DNA from: Cyclina sinensis
Taxonomy: Eukaryota > Mollusca > Bivalvia > Venerida > Veneridae
DNA length: 64,000 nt
Direction of reading: 5' to 3'
NCBI GenBank assembly: GCA_012932295.1
Contig: JAAONU010000009.1
Span: 4,824,203-4,888,202 of the forward strand
Part shown: in pieces, positions 44,404 to 56,114 of the stretch
Layout of the letters: each line of letters starts with the position of its first letter
Numbering within the stretch: the stretch's first letter is position 1
Made by a program: the position numbers and the translations under genes
The notes under the pieces: model-generated
Seen by the model: the letters and a program-made list of their open reading frames with translations, nothing else
The model's database searches: none
Told to the model about the DNA's origin: nothing

Positions 44404-47073
44404 TTACATCCATGTACTGCTATGCGCATGTTTCTCGTAAATGTCTTCCAAGACAGGTAAGGATCTCTCGCGCTTTATATCATTTGAATATCTAAATGAA
44501 TCGACTTCCATTTCGTCTTCAAAGCCGGAGCTTCTTCTCTTTTTCTGACTTGTGTTGCATGGCAAACTTGTGTCAGTGTAGTACGGATTGAATAGTACTC
44601 TGCTCTGGTTTGCAAAGAGGCTTGCATCTTCTGGATCTGCCGCTTCTTTGCTGTACAAAAAGAGCTTGGGCTCACTTTGCCTCCTAGGCTCTTTGTAAAA
44701 CACAGAATCTTCATAAAAATGTTCATTTAGAGTGACTGCATTGTTCTGATAAATGCGACTTAATATACTTCGCTTTTTCTTTCTTGCACTGATCGGTTTC
44801 AATGTCGTTTTCTTTATTATGACTTCTTCAATATTTTTATTCATCTCAGAAATTGACCTTAACACTGGTGGTTTATGAGCAACAATTTTCTGTCGAGATT
44901 CGTGAAATATTTCGTCTATTTTACTATTTGTTTCCTGTGAGTCAGAAACACCGTCTTTCATACTGTCCCTTGATGTATCAGTATGTTCATTATAGTTCTC
45001 TTCAGATGTATTCAGATCCCCAGAAAGTGTTTGAACTAAATCCTTTTCATTTATTTCAGCAACTATCTCGTTTTCTGCAAAAGCATCTGCTTCAGACCCA
45101 TCAATCGTTTCCTCTGTGAGAAGATCTTCTAAAAGCACTTTTCCCTTTTCATGAACGGAACCAAGGTGAAGGCCAGCACTCGCTTCATCTGCAAGGTCTA
45201 AATGTGCTTCCTTTCTTTTCTCTATCCAATCAGCGTATGAGATCTTTATTTCTGTTTCGTTGCGTTGTTCCTCATCAAATGCTTCGTTATAATAGCCTTT
45301 CTCAGTGGTAAAAAATGACCTCTCTCCGACATTATGTGTGTTAGTAAGAATAGATCTGAAATTAAGGGTATAAAGGAGAACTATATAAGCAGCACAGCAT
45401 ATTATTTAAGTTAAGGTTTACAACACGTCAAGTGGAAGTGTATTGTTAGTACTAGTGGAAGAAAAACACCTTTCCAATCTGTTAACACACCACAGACTGT
45501 CCTTTTTTGACTGTCTAATTATTGGCCGTTCTGTTAGTTCTGAATCTTACACAAAGTTTCACCGACACCTTGCTCTATCTATTTCTCACCAATTTATGTT
45601 CAGTAAAATTCGTACTAAGGTTCACTTGAAAAGAAAATGATGCACCTTCTTACTTTATAGCATTCGAAACACTCTTATCTATGGGAAAAATAAAACACTG
45701 GTGTTAAAAAAGATAAAATCATAAGACAATCTACATAATCTACCTATTTAAAACTTTAACTGTGCTTTTTCTCAGAAAAGGGCAGTCATAAATAACTGCG
45801 TCGTAAAATATCGACTATATATTGGTAAAAGGAAGTTAGCTATAGAGGAAGCCTTGGCTGTATATTCCAGACAAGTCTGAAGTCTGTGGACTAATTATCA
45901 CAAATCAGGCAATATGAGAGACACTATCAAGATATTGCAATGCTTTTGTAACCTCATCATTAAGACTTCAAATATTAACGTGTTTACACAATTATTCTTT
46001 TTTTTTTACTGGTTTCTTTTTCAAAAGAAGAATGTCTAACATTCAAGCATTAGTTAAACTTAGTTAAGTTGTCGACTTCGGTAACAGCAATTTACTCTAA
46101 AAACAGCCTTGCAGGAACGCGCTTCGGTGTTAAACGCATTTTGGTGTATTCAACGCCAAAAATACACTGGTGTTTGGGATTTCAAGTGCATTGCAACCAA
46201 AATTCTCTAAGTCCGTTCCAGTGCTCGAGATAATAAAACAACAGGGTGCAGCATCTTGCCCCTTTTATTTTGCACCCTGTCCTGCTGTGTCATGTAAGAC
46301 ACGACTCTGCATTTAAGTTTGAAGTTGAAGGGCATTTGTATTGACAGTTTGAAGGGAAGAAAATAAGAAGAAAATAAATAAGTATTTAACAAACGAATCT
46401 GATTCAAATTCAGCACATCTGTGTGTGCTCTTTTTGAAGTTTTCATATTTTCAAGTGCCCCTTTTTCCACGTTCTTAAGTCTTAGCTGGTATTCTGCGTC
46501 CAACATCAAAGTTCGTTCCTACACAGCTTGTATCTCCACCTCAAGATAAAAACGAAAATTGTCGAGTATGAATGATTAATCTTAATTACAAATCCTACAA
46601 AAGAAGGTATGTGGTACTTGTGGTGTTCTTTGAACATTTCGACTAAATATAATATACAATGTATATCATTTACATCGTATTTTCATACTTTGGTAACCTA
46701 AGACTACTAAAAGTAACAATTTAAGTTCAAAATGGTTATCTCATTAGAAAAACGCTAAATGTTGTTACAGCAAATGTTATTTAAATATTCTGTCAGAGAT
46801 TATATTTATTCATTGCATTATTGATTCTCTTAAGTTTGATATACATTCAATATACCTTGCACGCGTTATTCTTTTATCACTTAGAGCCAAGTCTGGTCGA
46901 TATATCTGGAAATAGCTATTGTATTCTTCTTCTTTCTTTCTTTTTACTGTCAGACGCCGATGATAAAACGCAAACGACAACGATAAAAACAGAATCAACC
47001 CGAATGCTGTAATCGACGAAAACAGCCAACCGAAAGACGGTTTGTCCGAAACGTCACCATCGTTTTCAGTCAT
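44404..47073 (-). CDS. Single-pass membrane protein with long charged cytoplasmic tail, paralogue A
   Basis: Two minus-strand exons join in frame: 46856-47073 (donor AAG/GTATAT) and 44404-45355 (acceptor TTTCAG). The product is 389 residues if the ATG at 47073 is the start. The first exon encodes a short N-terminus, a membrane span (about residues 14-36, FGWLFSSITAFGLILFLS onward) and a basic stop-transfer (HRRLTVKRKK). The second exon encodes a 317-residue hydrophilic tail with acidic stretches, basic clusters (ARKKKRS, QKKRRSS), candidate phosphosites (RRQSEP, RERSLP) and tyrosines (HFYED, NPYYTDTSL). A splice acceptor (CTATTTTTAG) directly precedes the ATG, so one or more upstream exons, possibly for an ectodomain or only 5' UTR, may exist. 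I do not recognise the family. Paralogue B is about 96% identical in the tail. Function unknown; a receptor or scaffold-like role is only a guess. Confidence 0.75.
45356..46855 (-). other. Intron of gene A
   Basis: About 1.5 kb separating the membrane exon from the tail exon. Holds a hairpin at 46241-46280 inside a block (about 46070-46320) that is almost identical in gene B. Confidence 0.6.
46241..46280. repeat. Perfect 10-bp hairpin in gene A intron
   Basis: ACAGGGTGCA (46241-46250) pairs with TGCACCCTGT (46271-46280) around a 20-nt loop. Conserved without change in copy B. Confidence 0.7.
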
Positions 47074-50000
47074 CTAAAAATAGAAAGAATAAAATAAATG
47101 GACGTTTTTGCTTCGTCATCATACGGTCTTTTAGTAGTAATTCATATAGACTGTTTAATGTGATCAAGAACGAAAATTATCATTTTTCAAAATTTACTTA
47201 GCCTTTTGCCACATTTGTATTCTAATAGATTTTTATGGACAGCTGGTAATTTTATGGACAGTTTTTTTTACGGACAGCAATTTATTGACGTATACATGTT
47301 GTCCAACAAAGAGGCATACCCTAAAATGTGAAATATACTATTTTCTTCTAAAGCATAACCTGAATAGTGTTGAAAGAAGTATTTTCCAGTGTCTAAGTAC
47401 ATATAAGTACAAAATCCTAAGTACAAGTGCACTGTTGTCGTTGGATAGCCATGGATTACAATGCACACTTATTTGGTTGTTATATGCCTTATGGAAACAT
47501 TTTGAAGAGAATGAGTCGATGAAATACATATGTAAAATTTCGTCCATTTAATTAATTTTCATCCCGTCTTGTCTACATGCATTTTCATCCCGCATTAAAA
47601 GAGGAACATCGGTACAAATGAATTATTCATTGCTTTCAATGAATATCGTTTCAGTGAACAATACATTATATTTTACTTAAATGCTGCCAATGGAGATTAA
47701 TAATTTTTGTTTTTCGATCAGGTATACAGTATGTATATTGTCATGAACACATGTAAAATAATGTTTTAAACCATAACTTTTGTATATCAGACACTTGCAT
47801 GAGACACAATATCTTTTTAAGTGTAATTGAATTTCAATAAACTTACTAAAATATTCATGGCAATTTGAGACCATGCGGCCTTAAAATCAAGTGTTTTAAA
47901 ATCACTGTAAACAGAAAGATATTCAAAACGTATCTACAGCATAGACTTTATGAATTAGGTAACACAACCCACCATGTTAGTCCTTTATAGAAAGACGTCA
48001 GAATTTTACGTTTCATATTTCTTTTATTTCTTCTTGTTTTTCTTCTATTTTTACGTTTTATGTTTATTGGCCAAGTATGAATGGATTTGGCCAAGAATTA
48101 AAGAATCATCATGTCCACCGTCTACGTCTAAATATTTGGATTACCAAACATGTTTGATATACAATATGTCAAAGAGAGGTATGTGTAAGATGTATCTTTC
48201 TGTGAACGCATGTGTTTAAAATCTAAAAAAACGATCTTTATTTGATCATAGCAGACATAAAGCAGGTCCGATTTTTAATTTTTGACAGAGATATAACTAG
48301 TCTGTTTTAAAAAACACAGTGTTTTACTGGATCGGAATTCGTAAATTCTAACTCGGATATGATAAAAACTACACCGAACTCATTAAACACTGCTTAAAAT
48401 ATCTGAGTGTTTACATATTGATTTTAAAATACTTGGTTTTCAAACCGATCGGTAGCAACTTGCCATAAATATTTTAATAATTGTATCGATATTGGACGAT
48501 TTATTTATATAAATAAATGCCAAAAAAAAGCCTGTCTTCCCTCTCTGGTTTTTGAAAGTATACAGACATGGATCTACAACCTTGGGTAGACGTTGATACT
48601 GGAAATCAAACATTAGTATGACATTTTTGTCAATAAAATTAAAATCATTTTAAAGAGCATTTCTAAGCTAACACAGTGGTGGACAGGACCCTCTCCCCCC
48701 TCCCCCCCCCCCACACACACCCACACCCCTCCCCACACAACACCTTCCACTTGATCCGGGCATGATATTACAATACAGTCTCTCTTATTGTGCGATCTTG
48801 TTTGAAAACTTGCGGATTTAATTAATTTAAACTTAAAAGAAAAGAAAGACACTATTTGCCTGGTATCAAATTTTCAATTGTGATAATAATGTCTAGAATT
48901 CTTTACTACTTTTTACTACTGAAGGCTGTTTCTAAATTTCAAAATATAAGAAAAAAATATGATTTCTGCAAAATTGTGGCTACCACTGTTATATTAGATA
49001 ATTTGTCAATGCCAGTCATTGTCATAGAACAGGTGTTTATTCCTGATGGTACATTTTTATCCAGATTCTTTGAAATCACACGCTCTCCCAACAACTAACC
49101 GCCCTTGAACATGAAATGGCATCGGAATCCCCCGACTTTGGAACGCTTCAGAACGCTTTATAAATAATACCTATATCCTTCGACATTAAACGCATCGGAA
49201 CACTAAAAGGAAACCTATATCTCGACTATGAAACGATTCGAAACACTAAATGACACCTATATCCCCGACTTTGAAATGTTCAAACAGAGCGACTGACTTT
49301 AAGACCTCATGAGTTAGCTTTTTATTAAGTCACTGAAAATGAACTGTTTGTTAACGCCGTTATGAAACATTTCACAATTGACAAAACAATCAACCGGTAG
49401 CTAATAATACTGCCTTCGCGACAGCATGGCTTTTAACCAACATGCTTTTCAGGTGAGAAATGCATTCAAGTTAATTGATTTCTCCAACACAGCGTTTGCA
49501 ATTAGTCTTATCTGCCTAAAAGTATTTTATAGTTCCGTCAAGAAACAAACAATCACAGAGAGTCTTATCTGGTGTTTTTTGTTGTTTTTTTTTTTTTCAC
49601 TGATAAGCCCGATCGCGTATTGGAAATCTGTCCAGGTATTTTAGTAGATGTAGAAATTTCTTCTTAGAAATCCTATTTCACGAATTTTTTTTATGATCTT
49701 AGACGTTAAACAATTGTAAATAAAACGTTGACAAATTCCAGTTAGACCCGTCATTGTAATAATCCTTACCAGGTACTAAGTAGAGTTTTCACTAAAACAT
49801 TCTTACAGCTTTAGTTATATTAATTAATAATAAAAAGTATAAAGTAAATTATGCAGATCATACCTTCCGTTTGAGGAACGTAATTTGAGTTCATCTGTAT
49901 AAATTTCCTACTTCAAAATACACCAAACATTGAGCTCACTACATTACAACAAATTACACCATAAATACACTCCAAAGACTGTAACACGAATGTCTAAAAC

Positions 50001-51974
50001 GTATACAAATATAAAAATAATCTATGTCCCGGTTACTTTGTAACATTGAGCCAAACAAAATGAATTATTTGAATGACCACATGTTTTAGAGAAATCACAG
50101 ACATGTTAAACATTGTGTGTTGAAACTTCGAATGAATGTATAAAAAAAGCCAAAACAATGTTTAATTAATTCCTGCCTAACAACTGCATTTTCAAACCAA
50201 TATTTACAAAACAATACTAGGACTGGATTAAAATAACACCAACAGGACAAGTAAATCATTCATGGTAGAAATATATACCGCTGAACTATTTAATTTTAAG
50301 GATTTTATTGATCAGATACAAGCTATTGTCAATCCGTGTAAAATATTCGGTTTCCTGCGAAATGCCCAATACACTTTCGTATGCTTCTATCAAGCAGTTG
50401 TTTTTGATACACAGGAACAGTTTGCATTCTCTCATTATTTGAAAGAAGATAAAGAGAAGATAACTCGAGTTACAATGTCAATTTTAATGAAATGGAGATA
50501 TTTAGTAATATATCAATTATTCTAAGTCAGTCATTAGTGTACAACTTTTAAGACTCTACACATTAGTTTGCTTCAAGATATTTCTTATTACGAACGCTTC
50601 TGTTTTGCTGCTGTTTTGTATTTCTTACACCTTGGTTACACGGTTGATGTATAGTTACGTTGTTTTGACCCACTCTTTTATAAAATAAGGTTACGACAGC
50701 ACCTAACGTAACGTTGACGACGTCATTTGGAAATTGAGTTCCATTCTTTAATAAGGTAACGCATGATATTAATAACATGATTTCTTTTTGCTTTATTTAA
50801 CTAGATAAATGTCCGACAAAAAGCCGGCATTTCAAACACGTCGACCCGCAATGTAATTTTGTGTAAATGGAATCGTGTGAGGCCCTGCTTTATCAAGAAT
50901 CAGTATATTAGGGTGCAGGTGGAACATCAACTGGACAGAAAACCTCGTCGACACACAGTTTAGCATTGTGACTGCCAAAGATTACGACGAATTCTGTATT
51001 TCCACCACCTATTACCCTTCCCCTCTCCCCCCACCAAACACACTTACACAATCAGCACCACCAAATCATCCCGCCCCAAAAATTTGTTTGAGATAAATCT
51101 GCAAGGCGTTCAACTTGTCGGCAAAAAGCGCTTATTCTGCTATTAGCAAAGACGAGACTGAAGCGGGAGTCGTCACTAGGATTTTTGCTCATGGCGTAAA
51201 TGACATTAAGCTTAAAGCAACCTTAGTTAGTTGACGTACGCAAGCTTAAACTGGTGTTTTTCCGAATTCGTGATAACTTGTACATGAACTAGATTCAAAG
51301 TAAAATACGTGTTAATATATATGTTCGGTCAATTTGGAGGACACAAAAAGTCATATTCAGTGAAATGTAAGACTAATAAGACAAATAAGTGATGGATACA
51401 TGTATGTTGATTTGCAAAATATTACTCATTTGTTCTAGATATTTTATAAATAGTGAAAATAAAAGTACAAATTTTCTTTTTTTCTTCAGTATATATGAAA
51501 CTGAAAAAAACATATCTTGAATTATACGAACTAAAGATATTCAGATATTTCCGCCATCTTATCTTGTTTAAAGTTGGAGGTTAAAATCACCAATTACTGC
51601 TTAACTTAGAGCATAATTCCCGGTTTTAAATTTGAATAAGTCCGACACATTTAAAATCGGACTGTTTCTCGCCTAGTTTAAAAAATAATGATCTATTTTT
51701 TTTTAATCTTCAATGTATATCAAGTTACCCAATCAACGTGCAATGTCTATCACGTTCCACAAAAGATGTTTGGCACCTAGTCAGCCCCGTAAGACGAGAG
51801 CTGAATGGTCGGTCACCACAAGGCGAGAAGGTTAACAATGGTGTGTTCTGTTTCTTAATGGGTACTGTTTCTTTTTAAATCTTTTTTGATCTGTATAAAG
51901 CAAAAATTAAATTCACCTTAGTTTGTATAGCACGTACCGATTATGCACTACCAGATAATGAATCCACCCAAAAT
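47074..51974. other. Upstream part of copy A, no firm exon
   Basis: About 4.9 kb that probably contains upstream exons or the promoter of gene A. Candidate only: a minus-strand open stretch at about 48958-49098, conserved in copy B with several substitutions. Also present: a C-rich/CA tract at 48695-48755 and a degenerate tandem repeat at 49120-49280. Confidence 0.4.
49120..49280. repeat. Degenerate ~55-60-bp tandem repeat (copy A)
   Basis: Three diverged units of CCCGACTTTGGAACG, CACT, then ACACCTATATC. The same structure is at about 61170-61325 in copy B. Confidence 0.55.
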
Positions 51975-52164
51975 GCGGTCACTGACTTACTGCAGGTCTA
52001 GTGGAACACGGAAAAAAGCTAAGTTAGATGTGTATCCATAGTACACGGATGTCCTCCACTTTCGTTTATTTTTAAAAGCATGTGGCATAATGAAAGAAGC
52101 AATAATAGTAGTGAAACAAATTGGCTGCTTAAAAAGGCATCCAGTGGATTATGCTCAGTTACTA

Positions 52165-52278
52165 CTGTGAATTCATTTCTGTTCGCGTACGACGAATTTT
52201 CGCGTATTTCGCGCTAGAAACGATGAGCGAATTTAAGTCCGCGTCCGCACTATCTTAAGACCTTCAGAATTCACAATA
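52165..52278. mobile_element. Small MITE-like inverted repeat
   Basis: CTGTGAATTC near the left and GAATTCACAAT at the right, enclosing CpG-rich sequence (TTCGCGTATTTCGCGC). About 115 bp. Confidence 0.45.
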
Positions 52279-52589
52279 ATTATCCGAATTTAGTACTTGT
52301 CCGAAATATATGTATATCATTTTCCGTCTTACCTTAAACGTTTAGCCTTTGTTTTTATCCTCAAAGTTTAGTTCAATACTTAAACACATCGGCATCCTAT
52401 GATTTCTAAGGCAAATTTACATAAAACATTATTTTTTATTTTATTCATTTTTTACGTTTTTCCTGGTTGATGAACGCTGTAAAAATCTAGTGTAATACAA
52501 TGTTATTCAACGTAGCAGAACTTGATAATTTTAAGTAAGGGATTATTCGTACTGGGCGTTGTTGTTTTAGTGTGGCTGGTCATTTAAAG

Positions 52590-52890
52590 AAAGATTGTTC
52601 TTCTGTGAAAGTTGAAGCAAATCCTCCAAAATCTAAATGAGTAGTTCGACACACAATATTTTCAAGAACAAAAAAATCCTCTATAGTTAAACAGAAAGGT
52701 CCATAACTCCGGTACAACTAACGCGCCCAACAAATCTTCCTTTACGATCATTTCTTCACCTAAGATATCCATGTGAAAGTTTAAAGCAAATCCTTCAAAA
52801 GATGTTTGACACATAAGATTTTTGAGACGTACGGACGTTTGTACGGACACGAGCATCGCTGTATACCTCCAATAAAAGTGGAGACATAAA
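52590..52890. repeat. Interspersed repeat fragment with internal duplication
   Basis: Two related phrases: GTGAAAGTTGAAGCAAATCC then a GACACACAATATTTT-like end, and GTGAAAGTTTAAAGCAAATCC then GACACATAAGATTTTT, followed by ACGGACGTTTGTACGGACAC. Typical of a non-autonomous element; borders not resolved. Confidence 0.45.
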
Positions 52891-53379
52891 AAGACAAAAA
52901 TAAATACCGAGAAAACGTTTTAACAAAATATTTCAAACATGTAGATTAACAACAACTTGATTGGATATAAACTGGGGAAAAAGGGGTCGTCACGCGCTTG
53001 AACGTTGCAACTCCAATCGAATAAAAATAACGTTGCTTACCATTGTTATATTTGGTATGGTTTCACTATCCATTATCGTCTTATAACAAATTCTCTTCTG
53101 CTAACCACAAGTTTCATCCTTAACGAAATAGACAAGATGTCCGATGTTTACATTCATTTTCACTCACTGATGAATGCTAGTCCGCAAAAGCTATATAAAC
53201 AGTCTGGAATTTACCTGGAAACAAGCGACAACATGTAGGTAAGCTAATCAATCTATATTCAAGAAGAAATCGCTGTTTAAAGAAATTGGTCACCTAGCTG
53301 ACATCTTTATCGATGTAACCAGTAAGTATTACCTCAATATTATAATTGTAGAATAAGATTTTGTTGCGCATACAGTGGA

Positions 53380-53560
53380 GGGACAGTGGTTGAGGGTAGA
53401 TCGTTGGACTCTCCAATACAAAGAGTCCCAATGGACTCAGCATGACATGCTTCCGGTGCGAAATTTGAACATTGAAAGCAGTTATCGGGCGGCAATGATA
53501 TAAGTTACAAGAACTTGTATACCTGTCACTCGTTAAATAAAGACGTAAATAAATTTAAAC
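53380..53560 (+). mobile_element. SINE-like element with AAATAA-type tail
   Basis: A tRNA-like 5' portion (AGTGGTTGAGGGTAGATCG, then TTGGACTCTCC and GAGTCC as a stem) and a 3' end CTCGTTAAATAAAGACG, TAAATAAA. No functional tRNA fold. Confidence 0.45.
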
Positions 53561-55819
53561 TAAACTAGAAATAAAATTTCATATTAAGACTTAGTGATTT
53601 ATATGTTTTCACTCCACCAAATGATTCATTTGGATCCTCTGGTTTATGCAGTCTTAACTTAACTGGAAATAACATCGAAACAAAAATACATTATTTATAA
53701 TTCTGCCATTGTATGTATGATTCCTCCCTATTTTTATCATTGTTTAATAACTATACTTGGCTGGTATATACCAAATAAAGACTCGATTGCACTTTGTTTT
53801 CCTTGCTTTTCTTGAATACAGATTTCCATTTTGCAGAATATCAACACATTACAACTAAAGATATGACTTTTCGACACAATTAAACATGTTTCGGTGGGAC
53901 AGACATTAGTAATTGTAAAAGTAACGCAGTGTCAAAAATGCATGGTTGTGATTTTTTTTTCTTCTCCATTTCTACATTTCATTCTCTCTCTCTTTTTATT
54001 TTATTTTTTTTTTTTGGTGCTTAATGCGCTTTTGAAATGAAAACTTTGGTTCTGTGTCTTAATCACTTGAGTGATATTTCTGTTCTTAATCTAGAATGAC
54101 TACAGGTTGCTAATGAGACTCCTGCAATGTTAGTAACATCGTAATCGATTTATCCAACAGTATTGTCTCTGTAACTTGATTTTAATTTCAACATGAAGGT
54201 ACGTCATAATCTATTCATATTTCATGTTTTCCACTAAATGTAACTTTTATTTTGATATTTATATAGTTTATAAACCTTTTAAAAACGTGACATTAAAATG
54301 AAAGTGAAGTTAAACATGAATTTCTAATTCCAATGACCTCAATTAGTTTAGAAAGCACTCAGATATCAGAGGTTTTGGGCGACTGTACAAGCTTTTTTTT
54401 AACATTTACCGACATTATCAGGGTTCCGTTCGGACCTTAAATTCTGACATATATTTATATATACCTTAAATTCTGACAAATATATAAATAGCAAAAGAAT
54501 ATTTAATAATAATAATTCCAAACTGACAGTATTTGCCAAATTTTGCAAAAATTATTTAATAGCAAATCTTCTCATTTTTATAAGTCTTAATTTCACAATA
54601 CATCTATAACTAGCTTATTTCTTTTTTCGAGTACAGAGTCTTCAGATTCCGGTTACCATAGGCTGAAATACTTACGTTTTGACCTCGTGTAAACTTTTAA
54701 TAAGCTGAAATGCAAGTAAGTTGATATAAAGACTGCATGACAACTGCATTTTCCTCGCCAATATTTACGAACAATACAAGTTCCCTTTATCATCAAATAT
54801 ACAAAGCAAAATGAAATCAATGAAGGAACCCTTTTATTCAAGGTAGAAAATATTCATCAAAGCGTTTTATTGATCTTTACAAGCCATTGTCTACCGGGGT
54901 AACAATGCATTTCCGATTTCCAATGGACGTCCGGAACACAACGTGACGCTTTTAAAATGTAAAAGGCACTAAAGCAATGTTGTGAAACGAACGAACAAAG
55001 TAACAATGTGTATTGAGTAATTAGTAGAAACTATGGTTTGAACTAGGCTTTGATGTAACTTAATTTGAAAGACGACTGCAGAAAAGACACAGTGTCGATT
55101 GTAGATTATTTCTCCCTTTTACAGTTTAATTAGTTATGAAGTAGTTATTAAGTTGCGTTGCTTAGGTTCGACTTTCATATACATTCAAAAACTGATTTGA
55201 CCATTATTCATTAAAAGAGAGATAAAGTAATGAAAACGATTGTTGTATATGCCTATCCTTTATGTCAGACATCCATAGATCGTTGTGTAATAAATTTTCA
55301 TTAAGTTGAACCAGGGCCTCAATTAAGGACCCGGTTTAACATAAATATAAAGACATGTTATCAATAGTTGACGCATTTTAATCTTCTAAATTTCACACTT
55401 ACTTTGTATTTCCATGCTTTTCTTCCATGTAATATTGACGTCAACACCGTTTTCTAATTGAACGGATATATTTACAGTGTAAATAAATAACAGTGTTTTT
55501 TTTCATTATCAAGATGCTTCAAAAGCATATAAACTTTATATAAATATTATATTTACATGTACAAAAAGAAAAAAAAATTCTAAATGATTCAAACTGTTTA
55601 AAAAAAGAGGAAAAATCAGATTAAAAAAGAACAAAATGCAAATTTGCAACAGCAACAATTGGTTGGACCATTAATAAGCAGGAAACAACAATTAGTTTGT
55701 GTATGGTTTTCAAAAATAAAAATCCAATTCACACTTCAAATGTATTTTTTTCAAATAAAACGATCCGAACACTCTCCAGTTTACAACTGCAATAATTTTT
55801 AATAGCTTTGTATTGTTTC

Positions 55820-55862
55820 TGTCACCTTTAGAACGGCAGTAGAAGAAATCTGTTTAGCTGAG
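55820..55862. repeat. Single 44-bp unit at the array site of copy B
   Basis: GTCACCTTTAGAACGGCAG through TTTAGCTGAGGCAAC, the unexpanded equivalent of the 14-unit array in copy A. It carries GGCAG, a variant also found in one unit of the A array (about 43992). Confidence 0.85.
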
Positions 55863-56114
55863 GCAACAAAGTCTACACTCTTGATGCAATCTGCTTCAAC
55901 TATCTGGCACACAAACATTCCCTGGTTTCACAGAGTATATCTCGTAAATACTTATAATTTAAAAGAAATTCATGTATTTCGATAGTCAAGTCGCATACTA
56001 TGGTATGTCAGTCAAATCAAAAGTTTTACGGTAACCATAGCATCGTGCTGGGCAATAGAAATTTTGACAAATTAACATAGATTTGACTAATGACGTAAGA
56101 CAAACAAGTCTACC

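Larger units (their letters stand above)
41647..51974. repeat. Tandem segmental duplication, copy A
   Basis: From 41647 (GTGGGACAGACATT) the sequence aligns collinearly with copy B starting at 53894. It remains alignable to 51974, which corresponds to the last base of the window in copy B. Identity is high by eye (mid-90s percent) with blocks that are practically identical. Copy A carries an extra ~560 bp from expansion of a 44-bp repeat. Confidence 0.93.
51975..53893. other. Segment of the duplication unit with no second copy in the window
   Basis: 1.9 kb between the alignable parts of copies A and B. If the duplication is head to tail, its counterpart would lie beyond the right edge. Contains a small inverted-repeat element, a repeat block at about 52590-52890 and a SINE. 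No convincing gene. Confidence 0.5.

Noticed and set aside
48695..48755. C-rich/CA tract as a possible regulatory quadruplex
   Set aside because: It differs in composition between copies A and B and looks like slippage-prone simple sequence; no further support.
50563..50778. Minus-strand open frame with two NVT sites, shared by both duplication copies
   Set aside because: The 13-bp difference between copies puts their upstream parts in different frames. The downstream match is explained by near-identity of the whole block at DNA level.
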